The notes under the pieces: model-generated | Seen by the model: the letters and a program-made list of their open reading frames with translations, nothing else | Databases searched by the model: none | What the model was told of the DNA's origin: nothing | Shown here: in pieces, positions 1 to 10,587 of the stretch | Layout: every line of letters starts with the position of its first letter | Numbering within the stretch: position 1 is the first letter of the stretch | Source: Liolophura sinensis | Lineage: Eukaryota > Mollusca > Polyplacophora > Chitonida > Chitonidae | Direction of reading: 5' to 3' | Length of the DNA: 60,000 nucleotides | NCBI RefSeq assembly: GCF_032854445.1 | Contig: NC_088296.1 | Coordinates: forward strand, 18,157,485 to 18,217,484 | Program-made: the position numbers and the translations under genes

Positions 1-317
1 GTTACTTGTGGCAGCTAGGGAGGACCAGCGATGTGATTAAAGAGGGCTGTCTTCAGGGAGTGTGGGAGATGGGGTTTGATTGAGGGTTTAGGCCAGAAGG
101 AGAAATGAAGACATGCAACTGTCCAGTTGTTTAAAGAATCTCTTCCTTCTTGACTAATAAAACTTCTTAGGTCTCTCAGGGACGAAATAAAACTTTTTAA
201 AAAATCTGGACGTAAGGGATGTATTTTTTTTTTTTTTGGAAGATATTGGTATTTTAATCAATAAAATGGTTTTCGATAGTTTTGTTTGGAGAGCAGGTGT
301 TTTCTTGAGTTAGCCAG

Positions 318-340
318 TACTGTAATTCTTCAACCTTTTC
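318..340 (+). repeat. Solo MITE-1 left end
   Basis: TACTGTAATTCTTCAACC plus TTTTC, with no MITE body behind it. Confidence 0.6.
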
Positions 341-717
341 GCCACACTCCTTACAGCACATGTATCGCGCTCCAACTATCAATTTACTTCACCGCCACCA
401 CTAGGTAATATTGTACAGAAATCTTTAACAACACTGGGGTCGCTGGGGGTCACAGTGATGAGACAGGAAGTGATGTTGAAAACACAAACAATCCATCTCA
501 AGAATACACATGCTTTATAAACTTGCATTCGCTTTATTTACAGTATGTACAGCGTGATTCTAACCAAAACCTAAAACAGTTTTATTGATGAATAAATAGG
601 AGGCTAAGCCTATACAAGCCTATGTGTGTCTTCCAGACTCAAAATGTCAAGCTTGTCTGCTTGGTGGCATTGATGCAAAGTGAAAGGTATAGAGCAACGC
701 ATTGCTCTGCAAGGAGA

Positions 718-1073
718 ATGCTTTTTCACTTGTTTGCAACATGTTTGTTCAAGTATATTGTAAAGACATTATCCTGCGCATAGACCGATAAAATCATGCT
801 CTTTGAGAAGCCCGGAAACTGGTCAATCCAACCAATATACTTGTCTCCAAAATCAGATTAAAAATGAGCATCATGCTGGCTTCCTCTGTGGCTGTAGGTG
901 GGAAGGTCTACCAGCAACCCACGGATGGTCGTGGGTTTTACCCTGGACTGTGCCCAGTTTCCACCACCATAATGCTGGTTGCCGTCATAAAAGTGAAATA
1001 TTCTTGAGCACGGCGTAAATCAAAAAATCATTGAAAAGTTGCTCTTTCATATGCAAAGAAGTTGAAGAATTAA
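718..1073 (+). mobile_element. MITE-1 split by a SINE-A
   Basis: CTTTTTCACTTGTTTGCAAC at left and AAGTTGAAGAATTAAG at right; the central SINE (872-1030) divides it. The left terminal bases are eroded. Confidence 0.75.
872..1030 (+). mobile_element. SINE-A, 5'-truncated, nested in a MITE
   Basis: It starts at CATGCTGGCTTCCTC and ends in GCGTAAATCAAAAAATCA. MITE sequence flanks it on both sides. Confidence 0.85.
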
Positions 1074-2757
1074 GACATGTGATGAATGCAGGCATTCAGG
1101 CAAGTATCAGATACAAATGCTAAATTCATACCAGTAATTCTTTACTAAAATATTTTTCTCACAATTACATGTACACTTAGTGCATGTGTTTGTAATTTAC
1201 AGATATTTCGGTGTTTCGAACACTTTTAGATTTTAATGTTAAACTACAATTCTGACTGAGTAATTGTTGTACATTTGTCTGAAGGGAAAGAACATCAAAG
1301 ATGTTCTTTGTCCAAAATCCTAGTTACACATACCAGTTTGATATCGGTTATTAGCAGTTAAACAGGCTGGATTAAGCTGTCCCTGGCAGGGATACTGTTG
1401 TCCCATTTGTCACGAAATCGTCATGGAGATACACGAGCTACGTGTTAACCTGGCACATTGATTCTTACAGTTGTACATCCATGGTGTTTTTTGGGTTCAT
1501 TCATTCTCCTGCCTGATCAGAGAATTTCTTGTTTCTGCTGAGCAAGCTCATTATAATATTAAATCGGCTTTGGTGACAGTGACCATCTTCGAGCAGGCAT
1601 GCATTCTTCAGTGGTCTTTCAGACTATCTGCTGAAGAGCACATGTTGAAAGTAACATACTTTTTCTCTTTCAAGGTCTGGAGTACCGTACTCCCTCTGAC
1701 AAACAATCATCTGTAGCACTGGGTAAATGAATGTCAGAAAATAGTATTTTTGGTGCTGAAACTACTTGTTCAAGAAACAGAACAAGTTTCTGTTGTAAAA
1801 TATCATCCCATGTTCCAAGCAAATCTCAAAACACGTTCCCAGAACTCTCAGATTCTGGAAAAAAAATGGGAAAGTCATTCAGGGTGTATGGACAAATTTG
1901 CGAGTAACTCGCCAAAGTGCATTGGTTTACCCCAGACTCACCCATTTTAGAATTGCAGTCTGCATGAGTATTTTATTACTGCTAAAGAATAATGAAGCAA
2001 ATTTTTGTGCACGCATCCCATCTAGTCACCATCGTCTGTGGAAAACTAGACACACGGACATTGTCAAACTGGCACAACCAAAGCACTGCAAGACGAAATG
2101 GAGATCAGTGATTTCATTCAACATTGGATGACTCTGCACTTTTCTGGGTTTTCTTTCCCTAAAGTAACCATAACTGAGTGTTATCTAATACTGTCCTGCT
2201 GTAAAATTGGATCAAGTTTTTTTTGTTTTGTTTTTTTTTTTTTTTTGGCATTTGATTATTTGATTGTTCTTAAGCCACATGGGTGCAGTAGGAGATTATT
2301 GGTATCGTCAGCTTCATTGAACCGTGTAGAAGAAAAAAAATGGTAGAATGAGATCAATGTTTTTTTAATGTTTTCATATTCAGACTAATTTTTTGGTGTC
2401 GCATGTTTTGTTATATCCGGGGCTGTAACCTTACAAGCCTCTCCCAAGTGTGGTCTGTTTCAAATCATAATTTTAAGACATTCCCTTGGTAAAATTCTGA
2501 TGTGAGTGTAATGAAATTTACTGAGAAACTTTTTAATGCACTGGCTTTCTGAGACAAATTCCGTACAGAATTCAGTTTGATGAAATTTGATTAAATTTTA
2601 ATGCAATTTGTTTACATTGCTTTATGATCCCTAGCAAGCTGCTCGCCGTACAGAATTCACAATGAAGGCCTGGTTCCAACAGAAAGGGACAAAAAAAAAA
2701 ATATGACTTCATATTATACACAATAATGACTTTAAAGAAGCTTGTAGCAGTTATGAC
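1074..2757. other. No gene seen
   Basis: Apart from repeat R4 (1738-1875) and a T-run at 2218-2246, I see only AT-rich unique sequence with chance ORFs. Confidence 0.6.
1738..1875. repeat. Dispersed repeat R4, copy 1
   Basis: CATGTTCCAAGCAAATCTCAAAACAC resembles the 26428 copy (TATGTTTCAAGCAAACCTCAAAACAC). Confidence 0.5.
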
Positions 2758-2884
2758 CTTGAACCTTGAATCTGCAATATCTCCCTCCTTCAATGCTCTC
2801 TGGGTATCGTCGTCAAAAGGTGGTCGAACATTTGGGTCCCTGAAAAAGCTGACCAGTTCCTTGCCAAAGGTTGGTTGTTTTTGT
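2758..2884 (-). other. Unrecognised exon-like reading frame on the minus strand
   Basis: On the minus strand a good acceptor (pyrimidine-rich, ending TGTTTACAG) lies just upstream of 2884. It is followed by 42 open codons reading QKQPTFGKELVSFFRDP, then NVRPPFDDDTQRAL, KEGDIADSRFK. The composition (charged, Pro/Asp-rich, no low complexity) looks like real protein rather than chance translation. The 3' border is uncertain: AAG|GTCATA at about 2757 is a weak donor and the frame stays open to 2572. It could be one exon of a gene lying divergently to APC, a pseudo-exon, or chance. I do not recognise the family. Confidence 0.35.
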
Positions 2885-4038
2885 CTGTAAACACAAAGCA
2901 CAGTAAGCAGTGAATGTTTTAGGAGGTTCTAGTTGCATGATTGCCTCTACCCCCCCCCCCCCCCCTCCTCCCCTCTGGTACATACATATACATGTACCTG
3001 CATATGAAAAAAATTTGCAGTTTAACAATTGCACAGTTTATAAAAATGGTCAGTGGAACAGTCTATTATTAAAGAGAATTATGTCACAGTGTGAACGTGG
3101 TTGTTAAACTGTAATTTAACAGTACTTGGGAGTTCAATGTTTTATGTAATATTTTTAGGTAATAATTTGTTTTATGTAATATTCTAACTTTTGCTCAGCA
3201 GGCTACAAGTGTATTGATCTCTTATAAATTTCTTGAAATTTAGAGTTTTGCTACTTGTTCAAGGAAAGAATTCTGCATCACCGATGTAAACGTTTCTGAA
3301 ATCTAGTTTCTCTAAATGCTTGAAGACCCATGTCAGTTTTTTTTCGGAAGCATGTGTGGGCCATTGCTGGATGAGGTCATGTTACAGAGGGGTCATTTAT
3401 CTTTATCTTGTAGTCTTGACACTGTCAGCATTACAACTCAATTCCGCGGAAATACTTTGCTCGCTGAAAATTCCATCACAGGGCATTGATTAAAGAAAAT
3501 GGCATTCCTTCGCAGCGTGAATGCAACTTGATGAATTCGTGGCGTTAAAGTGCGCGTGAAATAAACCAGTGATTTGCTGGGATACCATCGCTCACGTGTT
3601 GGACGTTTACACATACCCGTGATTCCCTGGAGGGGCCAATTTGTCTTTCGCCCAGAGATTGACCCTCGATGGTTCCACTGTCAGACAGATTAGAATCTTC
3701 TTCAAGGGTGCGAAGTTGGAGGCTTATGGGATTGATTCCTGCCTTAACTTTTACGACCCTTGATGCATATTATCTTCATTAGAGCTTTTTGATTTGAATT
3801 GAATTTGTTAATCGAAAATTTACCCCATTCTGTATAGATGAACTGATTCCCTTTGTTTTCTGAACAACAAAGTGTTATAAGATCAACAAAAATAAAAACG
3901 AAAACATGAAGAAAAACGAGAGAACAAAATTTACCTGTTTTGATTGTAACCTTAAGCAGTAGGCTAGGAAAGCAGAACATTCTAAATGATTTTTAAGGTT
4001 TGTGTTTGGTAAAACAGCTGAATGTACACTGTTTGTAT
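2885..4038. other. No gene seen
   Basis: Unique sequence with a poly-C run. 3420-3700 is less AT-rich and repeat-free (CGCGGAAAT, GCGCGTGAAA, CTCACGTG) and could hold a 5' exon or enhancer, unproven. Confidence 0.5.
2950..2966. repeat. Poly-C run
   Basis: Seventeen C with flanking CCTCCTCCCC. Confidence 0.95.
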
Positions 4039-4304
4039 TTTATTTATTTATTTGATTGGTGTTTAATGCCGTACTCAAGAATATTTAATTTATACGATGG
4101 CGGCCATCATCACAGTGGGAGGGGACTGGGCAGAGCCCGAGGGAAACCCACGACCATCCGCAGTTTGCTGTAAGACCATCCCACGTACGGCCGGAGAGAA
4201 AGCCAGCATGAGCTGGACTTGATCTCACAGCGACCACATCAGTGAGGGGCTCCTGGGTCATTACACTGTGCTAGCGCACTAACCAACTGAGCCATCGAGA
4301 CCCC
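4039..4304 (-). mobile_element. SINE-A, near full length
   Basis: Left end TTTATTTATTTATTTGATTG, right end GAGCCATCGAGACCCC. Box B complement GGACTTGATC is mutated. Confidence 0.88.
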
Positions 4305-6617
4305 AAAGCATACATCTGTGTGTACATGTAGCTAATACAACATCGTCTTAATAAGTTTTGTTCTTCTCAGTATGTAATAATATGCTTTCATGCTTATAAA
4401 AATTGGTTGCTGCCTCACTTGGAAACAGAACTGGTTAGCCAGGTGTCAGTATAACACACGTATGACTGGGTGGGGTGTCAGGTGTGGTGTCTTCAGCATG
4501 ATACTTTAGTGGAGGCAGCACTTCCACGGCATGAACTTGCCCTGCCACAGGAAGACACAGTATGCATGTATGTTAACACACCTAATAACTCGTTGTGGTT
4601 GTTTGACTGAAAAAGTATGACATGAATCTCTGGGCATACATACATACATGTCTTCTCATGCCTCCTCCCCCACCAACCATTAGTGATGATGGTGGAATGC
4701 AAAACTGTCAATATATTTTATTTTCTTTCAAGTTACAATATGTATCATACAACTGTGTCTATGTCTGTCACTGAACACGGATCTTTGATACACGCACCTT
4801 GGCATTTAGGAACTATACATACCAGGTTATGGTTTTATCAAAAATAATTTTTTTTGAAATCATATTTTTTATTGATATATTTAACCTATATTCAATCCTT
4901 CAATACAATATTGAGTCATTATACATAGATGCATATCTCAAAATGAAATGTATTTTTATTTTATTTTTTTTTTATAAGTGTACACGTACATTTACACTTT
5001 CATATTGAGGATCACTTTGTTGAGGGATCCTATTAAATGTCCTATTGAATGTCCTATTGAATGTCCTTTGATTTAACCTTGATCACTTTCCTGGAAATGA
5101 GAGACAGGGACATTAATGTGTAAACATATCTAGAGCTGTCATTTGGAGAAAAAGATCAACAGAGATAAAACCAGAAAGATCAGCAGTGATAAAAACAAAC
5201 AAAAAAAAAAAAAAAACATCTGACACGAAGGAACATTAAGGAGTGTGATTTGAGAAAGATTGTACTCGCTTGTTTTTGGAGGTTGTTAAAAGCTGTCAAG
5301 GCGCTCGTGGAAGGATTATTAATAAAACATTGAATCTGTGTTGAGTTGATGGACGGAGACTCAGAGGTCGAGAGCACGCTCGAGTACTGATGAAGCTGCG
5401 AAAGCCCCAGGATGAGTCATCCTGGTTCTCTTAGGCTGTGACCGTGTGAACACTGTGATGCATGTACAGGAGATACCTCTCTCCACCATCGTAACCCATG
5501 ACGATAACCCAGGAAAGTTCTCCACCTCTAGGTTTGAGTTACCACGGCGATATTCATGCAACCTGCCTGCGTTCTGGAAGCATTCCGTCATACGAAATTG
5601 TGATTGTGTTTCGGGTGTCTGTCGCTTAAGGACCACTTGTGGAGGGGCACACTTGTCAATCTCCGGATTCCACTGGTCTCTTTCCCCACTTGTTAACTGG
5701 ACAACCCTTCAGGATATGTAGTTGTTGTTGTGGTTGTTGTTTTTTTGGGGGCGGTTTGGCACGATGACCTACCAGGCAATCTTGCCTAAGCACATTGCCA
5801 AGTTTTCTTGAGATGCAGTCTTCGGATTAATTCCGATTGAACTGAGCCTTGAGGTGTGAAGCGCCTTTTGTGCCACAGAAATTCGGACGCAAATTGGACT
5901 GTTTTGTCATCGGGAAGAGATCGAGTTTATCAATTTTGCGCCACTGCAGCCGATCAAGTCATAATTATAGTGGCTGGAGGTTTCACCGCTGGAGGATATA
6001 TATGAGATTTACAATGGTTCATTGCGGATCGTTTTCAGTGTAAGTGTGTTATGATCTTGTCAAATAACCAATAGAGCCAATTAAAGTGGAGCTTTGTGCA
6101 AAACCAGCAAGGAAATCTGCAACTTAAAAAAACAAATGCAGTGGTTTCAGTTCCCAGAGTGGCAATTACCATCGGATCACGCTGTAAATTCAATTATTGC
6201 GTTTGAAAAAAAAAATCGACATGGAACTTTTTTCTATCAGTTTTTTTGTGTGTAGTGCTTTGTATCGCCTGTTGAAATCCATATCATATTTTTTTTGTGG
6301 GGTGGGGGCGGGGGGAGGTTGAAGCTGGTTTATCAGTTTAACATTGATCTCGCTGTCAGTTTAATATTAGAGAAATTATTGGCCTTGGCGAGGAACTTGC
6401 AGGGTGGGTCAATAGTAGGACAAGGGAGAGTTGTCATGGTAGTGAGGGAGTTAAGGTTGGGTATTAAGAGGGGTGGGGATGCCAGCTGAGGGCATTGATC
6501 AGATACATGCATCACTTGCTGGTGTGTGCGTGTGGTGAGAGGGGTAGGGGTGATGGGGTAGGGTGGGTGCATGGATCCACATGCCATGTTGCATTCTGGT
6601 ATCACCGGTCAGTCACA
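4305..6617. other. Repeat-poor upstream region
   Basis: No SINE or MITE for 2.3 kb. 5340-6050 is relatively CpG-containing (GGTCGAGAGCACGCTCGAG, CACGGCGATATTC) and is a plausible place for an APC non-coding exon or promoter; no TATA box or clear donor singled out. Confidence 0.4.
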
Positions 6618-6820
6618 TACTGTAAACCTTAAACCTTAAGCACTGTTTTCAGTGTAATTTATGTGTACGCTTATTTTTGAAAATGACGTTGAAAATGGTG
6701 TTATTAAAGATGCAAGCTTCATAAATTTGGGCAAATTGCTGCTCTACAACCCACAGTTCTCTCGGAATGTTTTACTATATTGCTTGCAGAAGCAGTTGAA
6801 AAGGTTGAAGAAATTGGGTA
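6618..6820 (+). mobile_element. MITE-2, TA-flanked
   Basis: Same terminal style as MITE-1 (TACTGTAAACC ... GAAGAAATTGGGTA) but a different interior: TTAAAGATGCAAGCTTCATA, CTCTCGGAATG, CAGTTGAAAAGG. Confidence 0.72.
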
Positions 6821-6854
6821 AATCCCTACATGTATGTTGTCAATAGGATTATTG

Positions 6855-7012
6855 GAGGCCTCCGTGGCTCAGTCGGTTAAAGCGCTAGCGCAGCGTAATG
6901 ACCCAGGAGTCTCTCACCAATGCGGTCGCTGTGAGTTCAAGTCCAGCTCATGCTGGCTTCCTCTCCGGCCGTACGTGAGAAGGTCTGTCAGCAACCTGTG
7001 GATGGTCGTAGG
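6855..7012 (+). mobile_element. SINE-A head, 3'-truncated
   Basis: The head and body run from GGCCTCCGTGGCTCAGTCGG to GGATGGTCGTAGG; the 3' domain is missing. It lies 34 bp downstream of a MITE (ends 6820). Confidence 0.87.
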
Positions 7013-7912
7013 ATTATTGCAGTTCTTTATTCCCTGATGATTGACACAGACATATTAGTTATGGCTGGCCATTGTCTTCTGTATCTTCTAATTTAACCTT
7101 TTTTAGACTTGTTGTAATTTGTGAGTTTTTGTTTTTTTTTATTTTATTTAGTGCATTAGTTTTGTTTTAGTAGTATATTATGGGAATTTGAACTTGTGTA
7201 GTAATTATGAGGTGATGGCCTTTCAGGGAAAGTCAGTATGACACGTGCACGTGTTACTTTCACCAAGTTGTAGAACCTTCAGGAAATAGAAATTATTAAT
7301 ATTATGCGTTGTAGCATTATAGTTGCATGCGTGAATTTGATAATTTGGGAAAGGAAATGAGAAATTTATGAAATATTTAAAATTTGCTATCAGTCGTCTT
7401 CATTCCATTTGTGGCATTCCATTCATGTTTGTCCAGATGTTTTTATTAGGTGAAACATATTCATCAGTTTTAACATTTCTCTCTGGGGAGCTTAATACAA
7501 ACATTGAACAAATTATCGATTGCTCGCTTAATGTTGTGTCACACACAAGTGTGATGACCAGGCCTGGAAATCATTTCAATGTTTTTTAAAAACTTAAAAT
7601 TATTAAAAAAAAAAAAACATTATAAAAAAAAATTACACATTATTATGTTTTGTGGCAGTTTTGTCCTGTATCAAACAGTTGACCCCTGGCAAAAAGTAAT
7701 GTCATAGCCGCTCTGAACCAATCATAAGCACACACTTAAGTCATGTGACTAGAGTGCTGGCAGTAAAAAACAAACCAAACTTAGCCTAGGGGAGATAAGC
7801 CTTAAATAAGATTTTAGCATGAATAATGAAATTCTTATCTTTCAGGTAAGAAATTTTTCCTGGAAATGTAATCAGAATTTGTCTAACCTTCAGATATGGT
7901 AGCTTCAAACTT

Positions 7913-8167
7913 GAGGGGCCTCCGCTAGAGCACCGTTATGACCCTGGAACCTCTCACCAATGCAGTTGCTGTGAGTTCAAGTCCAGCTCTTTGCTGACTT
8001 CCTCTCCGCCCGTAAGTTGGAAGGTCTCTCAGCAACCTGCGGATGGTCGTGGGTTTCTTACGGGCTCTGCCCAGTTTCCTCCCAGCATAATGCTAGCCGC
8101 TGTCATATAAGTGAAATATTCTTGAGTACGGCGTAAAACACCAATCAAATCAAATAAATAAATAAAT
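7913..8167 (+). mobile_element. SINE-A with box A deleted
   Basis: GGGGCCTCCGCTAGAGCACC shows loss of the D-arm region with box A, while box B GTTCAAGTCC, body and tail remain. Confidence 0.88.
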
Positions 8168-8297
8168 ATCTTAAACTTTAGAAATCGGCAGAACTCAGCA
8201 TTTCACCCATTTAGCTCCATGTTGTTTATCACCTCCTGGTCCTTCAGAAGAACTTGGATGCTGAAAGCTGTGAATATTTGATCCAGGACTTATCATT

Positions 8298-8424
8298 ATC
8301 GTCATAAAAAGATGTGCGACACTTTTTATCGTACATTTATCGTATGATATTGTCACTATTAACGTACGATTGTCCTACGTGTAAGTTTATCGTACATGTA
8401 CGACATCTTTATGAAACTGGGCCC
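8298..8424. mobile_element. Fold-back element ending GAAACTGGGCCC
   Basis: TCGTCATAAAAAGATGTGCG at left pairs imperfectly with CGACATCTTTATGAAACTGG at right; the centre has several CGTAC/GTACG steps. Confidence 0.6.
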
Positions 8425-8480
8425 TGCTGCTTATGTCCAGTTTGGTGACAGTTGACATCAAAACAGTTTTTCTGTGACGA

Positions 8481-8499
8481 GGGGGGGGGGGGGGGAGGG
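8481..8499. repeat. Poly-G run
   Basis: G-tract on the + strand, capable of quadruplex folding in principle. Confidence 0.93.
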
Positions 8500-8606
8500 T
8501 GGATATGGGTGCATGGATTTTGTGAAAGAAATACTTTTTTTAGCATCAATTATTACAAACCAATATGTTTCTTTATTGGAGGTAAAACGTTCACATCTAC
8601 CCTACA

Positions 8607-8772
8607 TGTAATTCTTCCACATTTTCTGTAGACTGCAATTTGTGCAAATTTTTAATTAGATTTTGAAGACAAAACTACAGTTTCAGGGCTCCACACAAAA
8701 AGTATAGTTTTATCAGTCTACTCAGAAAAATGCCATCATAACAAGCTAGAATGAATACCTTGCAAACATGTT
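8607..8772 (-). mobile_element. MITE-1, reverse orientation, partial
   Basis: TGTAATTCTTCCACATTTTC at left; internal ACAAAACTACAG, AAAAGTATAGTTTTATCAG; it ends at CCTTGCAAACATG without a terminus. Confidence 0.72.
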
Positions 8773-8969
8773 TATTGGAGCTAAAACATTAGTATGTAAC
8801 TGTTGTTCTTTGGCAAATTGCTGTTCATTGTCACCTGTGCAGTGAAGTATAACAATCATGAAAACTTTATGTAGAGCATAAAACTTTGGCTCTTAGAATG
8901 TTTGCGTACATGTATGCGAGTTTAAAATGACTTTATCATATACATGTATCCTGTATTCAATCTGCCGGG

Positions 8970-9128
8970 TAGGTGGGAAGGCCTGCCAGCAACCTGCTGA
9001 TAGTCGTGGTTTACCCCCGGGCTCTGGCTGGTTTCCTCCCACCATAATGCTGGCTGCCGTCGTATAAGTGAAATATTCTTGAGTGCGGTGTAAAACACCT
9101 ATCAAAGAAAGAAAGAAAGAAATAAATA
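8970..9128 (+). mobile_element. SINE-A 3' half
   Basis: The copy starts at GTAGGTGGGAAGGCCTG. Its tail has become GAAA/AATA/AATC simple repeats running to 9163. Confidence 0.87.
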
Positions 9129-9312
9129 AATCAATTAATCAATCAATCAATCAATCTGCTGACTCTAATCTAGATGAAGAAGAGCTGGTACCCTTTTTAT
9201 TTCTTAAGGGTCACTTTTGGATTTGATTTTTGATCGACATCACATTCGTGCTATAGACGTTTTCAATCATATCCATGAATAATGGTTTTTTTTTTATTGA
9301 AGAAAAATTAAT

Positions 9313-9437
9313 TTTTATTTATTTATTTATTTAATTGGTGTTTTATGGTGTACTCAAGAATGTTTCACTTATACGAAGATGACCAGCATTATGGTGAGAT
9401 GAAACTGGGCAGAGCCCGGGGTAAACTCACGACCATG
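9313..9437 (-). mobile_element. SINE-A 3' fragment
   Basis: Tail and 3' domain only, ending near CACGACCATG. It lies 165 bp upstream of the APC exon acceptor. Confidence 0.82.
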
Positions 9438-9602
9438 TTTAGTATGGAAGAGCAGCTGTACATCTTATCATTTAACATGGACTGTTCACTTAATTAAAAA
9501 CTACATGTATACGGGCACTTTTGGCAGGATCTTGCAGATTTTACATGTAATATTATGGTATATGTTTCTAATGTTAGACTTTTTCTCTTTTTCTGTTGGC
9601 AG

Positions 9603-9653
9603 ATGTTTAGAAGGCTTTGATTGGTGGAGAGTGGGACAAGGCAGGCAGCAGAA
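9603..9653 (+). other. APC: 5' UTR part of APC first coding exon, with splice acceptor and mini-uORF
   Basis: A long pyrimidine tract (about 9577-9599) ends in GGCAG at 9598-9602, a strong splice acceptor, so the exon should begin at 9603 and a non-coding exon must lie upstream. The exon opens with an ATG at 9603 that reads five codons (M-F-R-R-L) and stops at TGA 9618-9620. That stop is in frame with the main ORF, so translation of APC cannot begin before it. The next ATG in that frame is at 9654. The acceptor is seen directly; the upstream exon is inferred and was not located. Confidence 0.7.
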
Positions 9654-10587
9654 ATGTCGTCGTACGAAGAATTGATGAAGAAGATTGCCAGTCTGCAGGC
9701 AGAGAATACGCACCTGCGACAATATGTCCATCACAAATCTAGTCACATGACCCAGTTAGAGCAAGAATCCTCGAACATGAAAGATGTCTTGACACACCGC
9801 TCAGATGACAATTTAAGTTCAGTGCAAGAGGCGCCGTTCAATCTAAGTTTATCTCAGAATAGAGGGTCCTCTTTCCTCAACCAGTCACAGCCGTCTGGTC
9901 TCACCCAATCACAATCTGCCAATCTCAACCAGTCACATGCCAGAGATTCATCCTTCCTGAACCAATCACATTCAAGAGAGCTGTCATTCCTGAACCAAAC
10001 ACAGAACAGGGATGCCTCTTTTCTCAACCAATCACAGAGCAGAGATCTTTCCTTTCTGAACCAATCACATCCTAGAGATCTATCTGTCCACCATCCATCA
10101 CAAGCCAGGGACATATCTTTTCTCAACCAATCGAACAAAAGAGACACTTCTTTTCTAAACCAATCATATAACAGGGAAACTTCCTTTTTCAATCAGTCAC
10201 AAGTAAGAGAGCAATCATTCCTGCAAGAGGAGTCACAAAACCGGGAAGCATCACTTCATACCCAATCACAACCACCAGTTCTCAACCAATCACAAGCAAT
10301 CAAAAGAGAGGCAGCATTCATTGACCAATCACAAGGTGCCTTAGTGCAGCAGCCACACAACAGAGATGCCTCCATAAACAACCAATCAGGGTCTTCGTAT
10401 CAGGAGCAGTCACACAACCGGGAATCCTCATTTGTTGACAATTCACACACCTCATTTCTGGACCAGTCATCACCCCCGTATAACTTGGACCAATCGGATC
10501 CCTTGTTTCTTGACCAATCACAAACTCAGGAAGGTCACGAAGGAGGAGCTGAAGAACTGGACCAGAACTCAAATGCCACCGTTTTAA
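9654..10587 (+). CDS. APC: APC coding exon 1: N-terminal coiled coil plus lineage-specific 11-residue repeat array
   Basis: First coding exon of an adenomatous polyposis coli orthologue, the Wnt-pathway scaffold of the beta-catenin destruction complex. Residues 1-45 (MSSYEELMKKIASLQ...) align without gaps to the APC dimerisation coiled coil: SY, the L/K heptads, EN..LRQ, LE.E.SNMK and VL are shared with human APC. The ATG at 9654 is the first after an in-frame stop at 9618-9620 and has G at -3. Residues about 62-300 are an imperfect tandem array with period about 11 residues (33 nt), core SFLNQS-x-x-R-[DE]-x, rich in S, Q and N; human APC lacks it. The exon ends at the donor GTAAGT (10588), phase 1. 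Human APC codes the equivalent segment in two exons totalling 220 bp, so this 934-bp exon looks like a fusion plus an insertion of roughly 240 codons. Intron retention would add only S-K before a stop at 10594-10596. Orthology is sure; the role of the array is unknown. Confidence 0.93.
9843..10545 (+). repeat. Coding tandem repeat, 33-nt unit, inside APC exon 1
   Basis: The unit encodes SFLNQS followed by two variable residues, then R-[DE]-x. The centre (about 9950-10230) is most regular; both flanks are decayed, with units such as FIDQSQ and FLDQSQ. Each good unit carries an AACCAATCA core, so about a dozen CCAAT pentamers occur in the exon. The reading frame is preserved although units vary by substitution and small in-frame changes, which argues that the protein, not only the DNA, is under constraint. 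Confidence 0.9.

Noticed and set aside
9854-10192. 112-codon minus-strand ORF across the APC array
   Set aside because: It is a mirror of the 33-nt coding repeat; the plus strand has conserved APC residues and proper splice sites.
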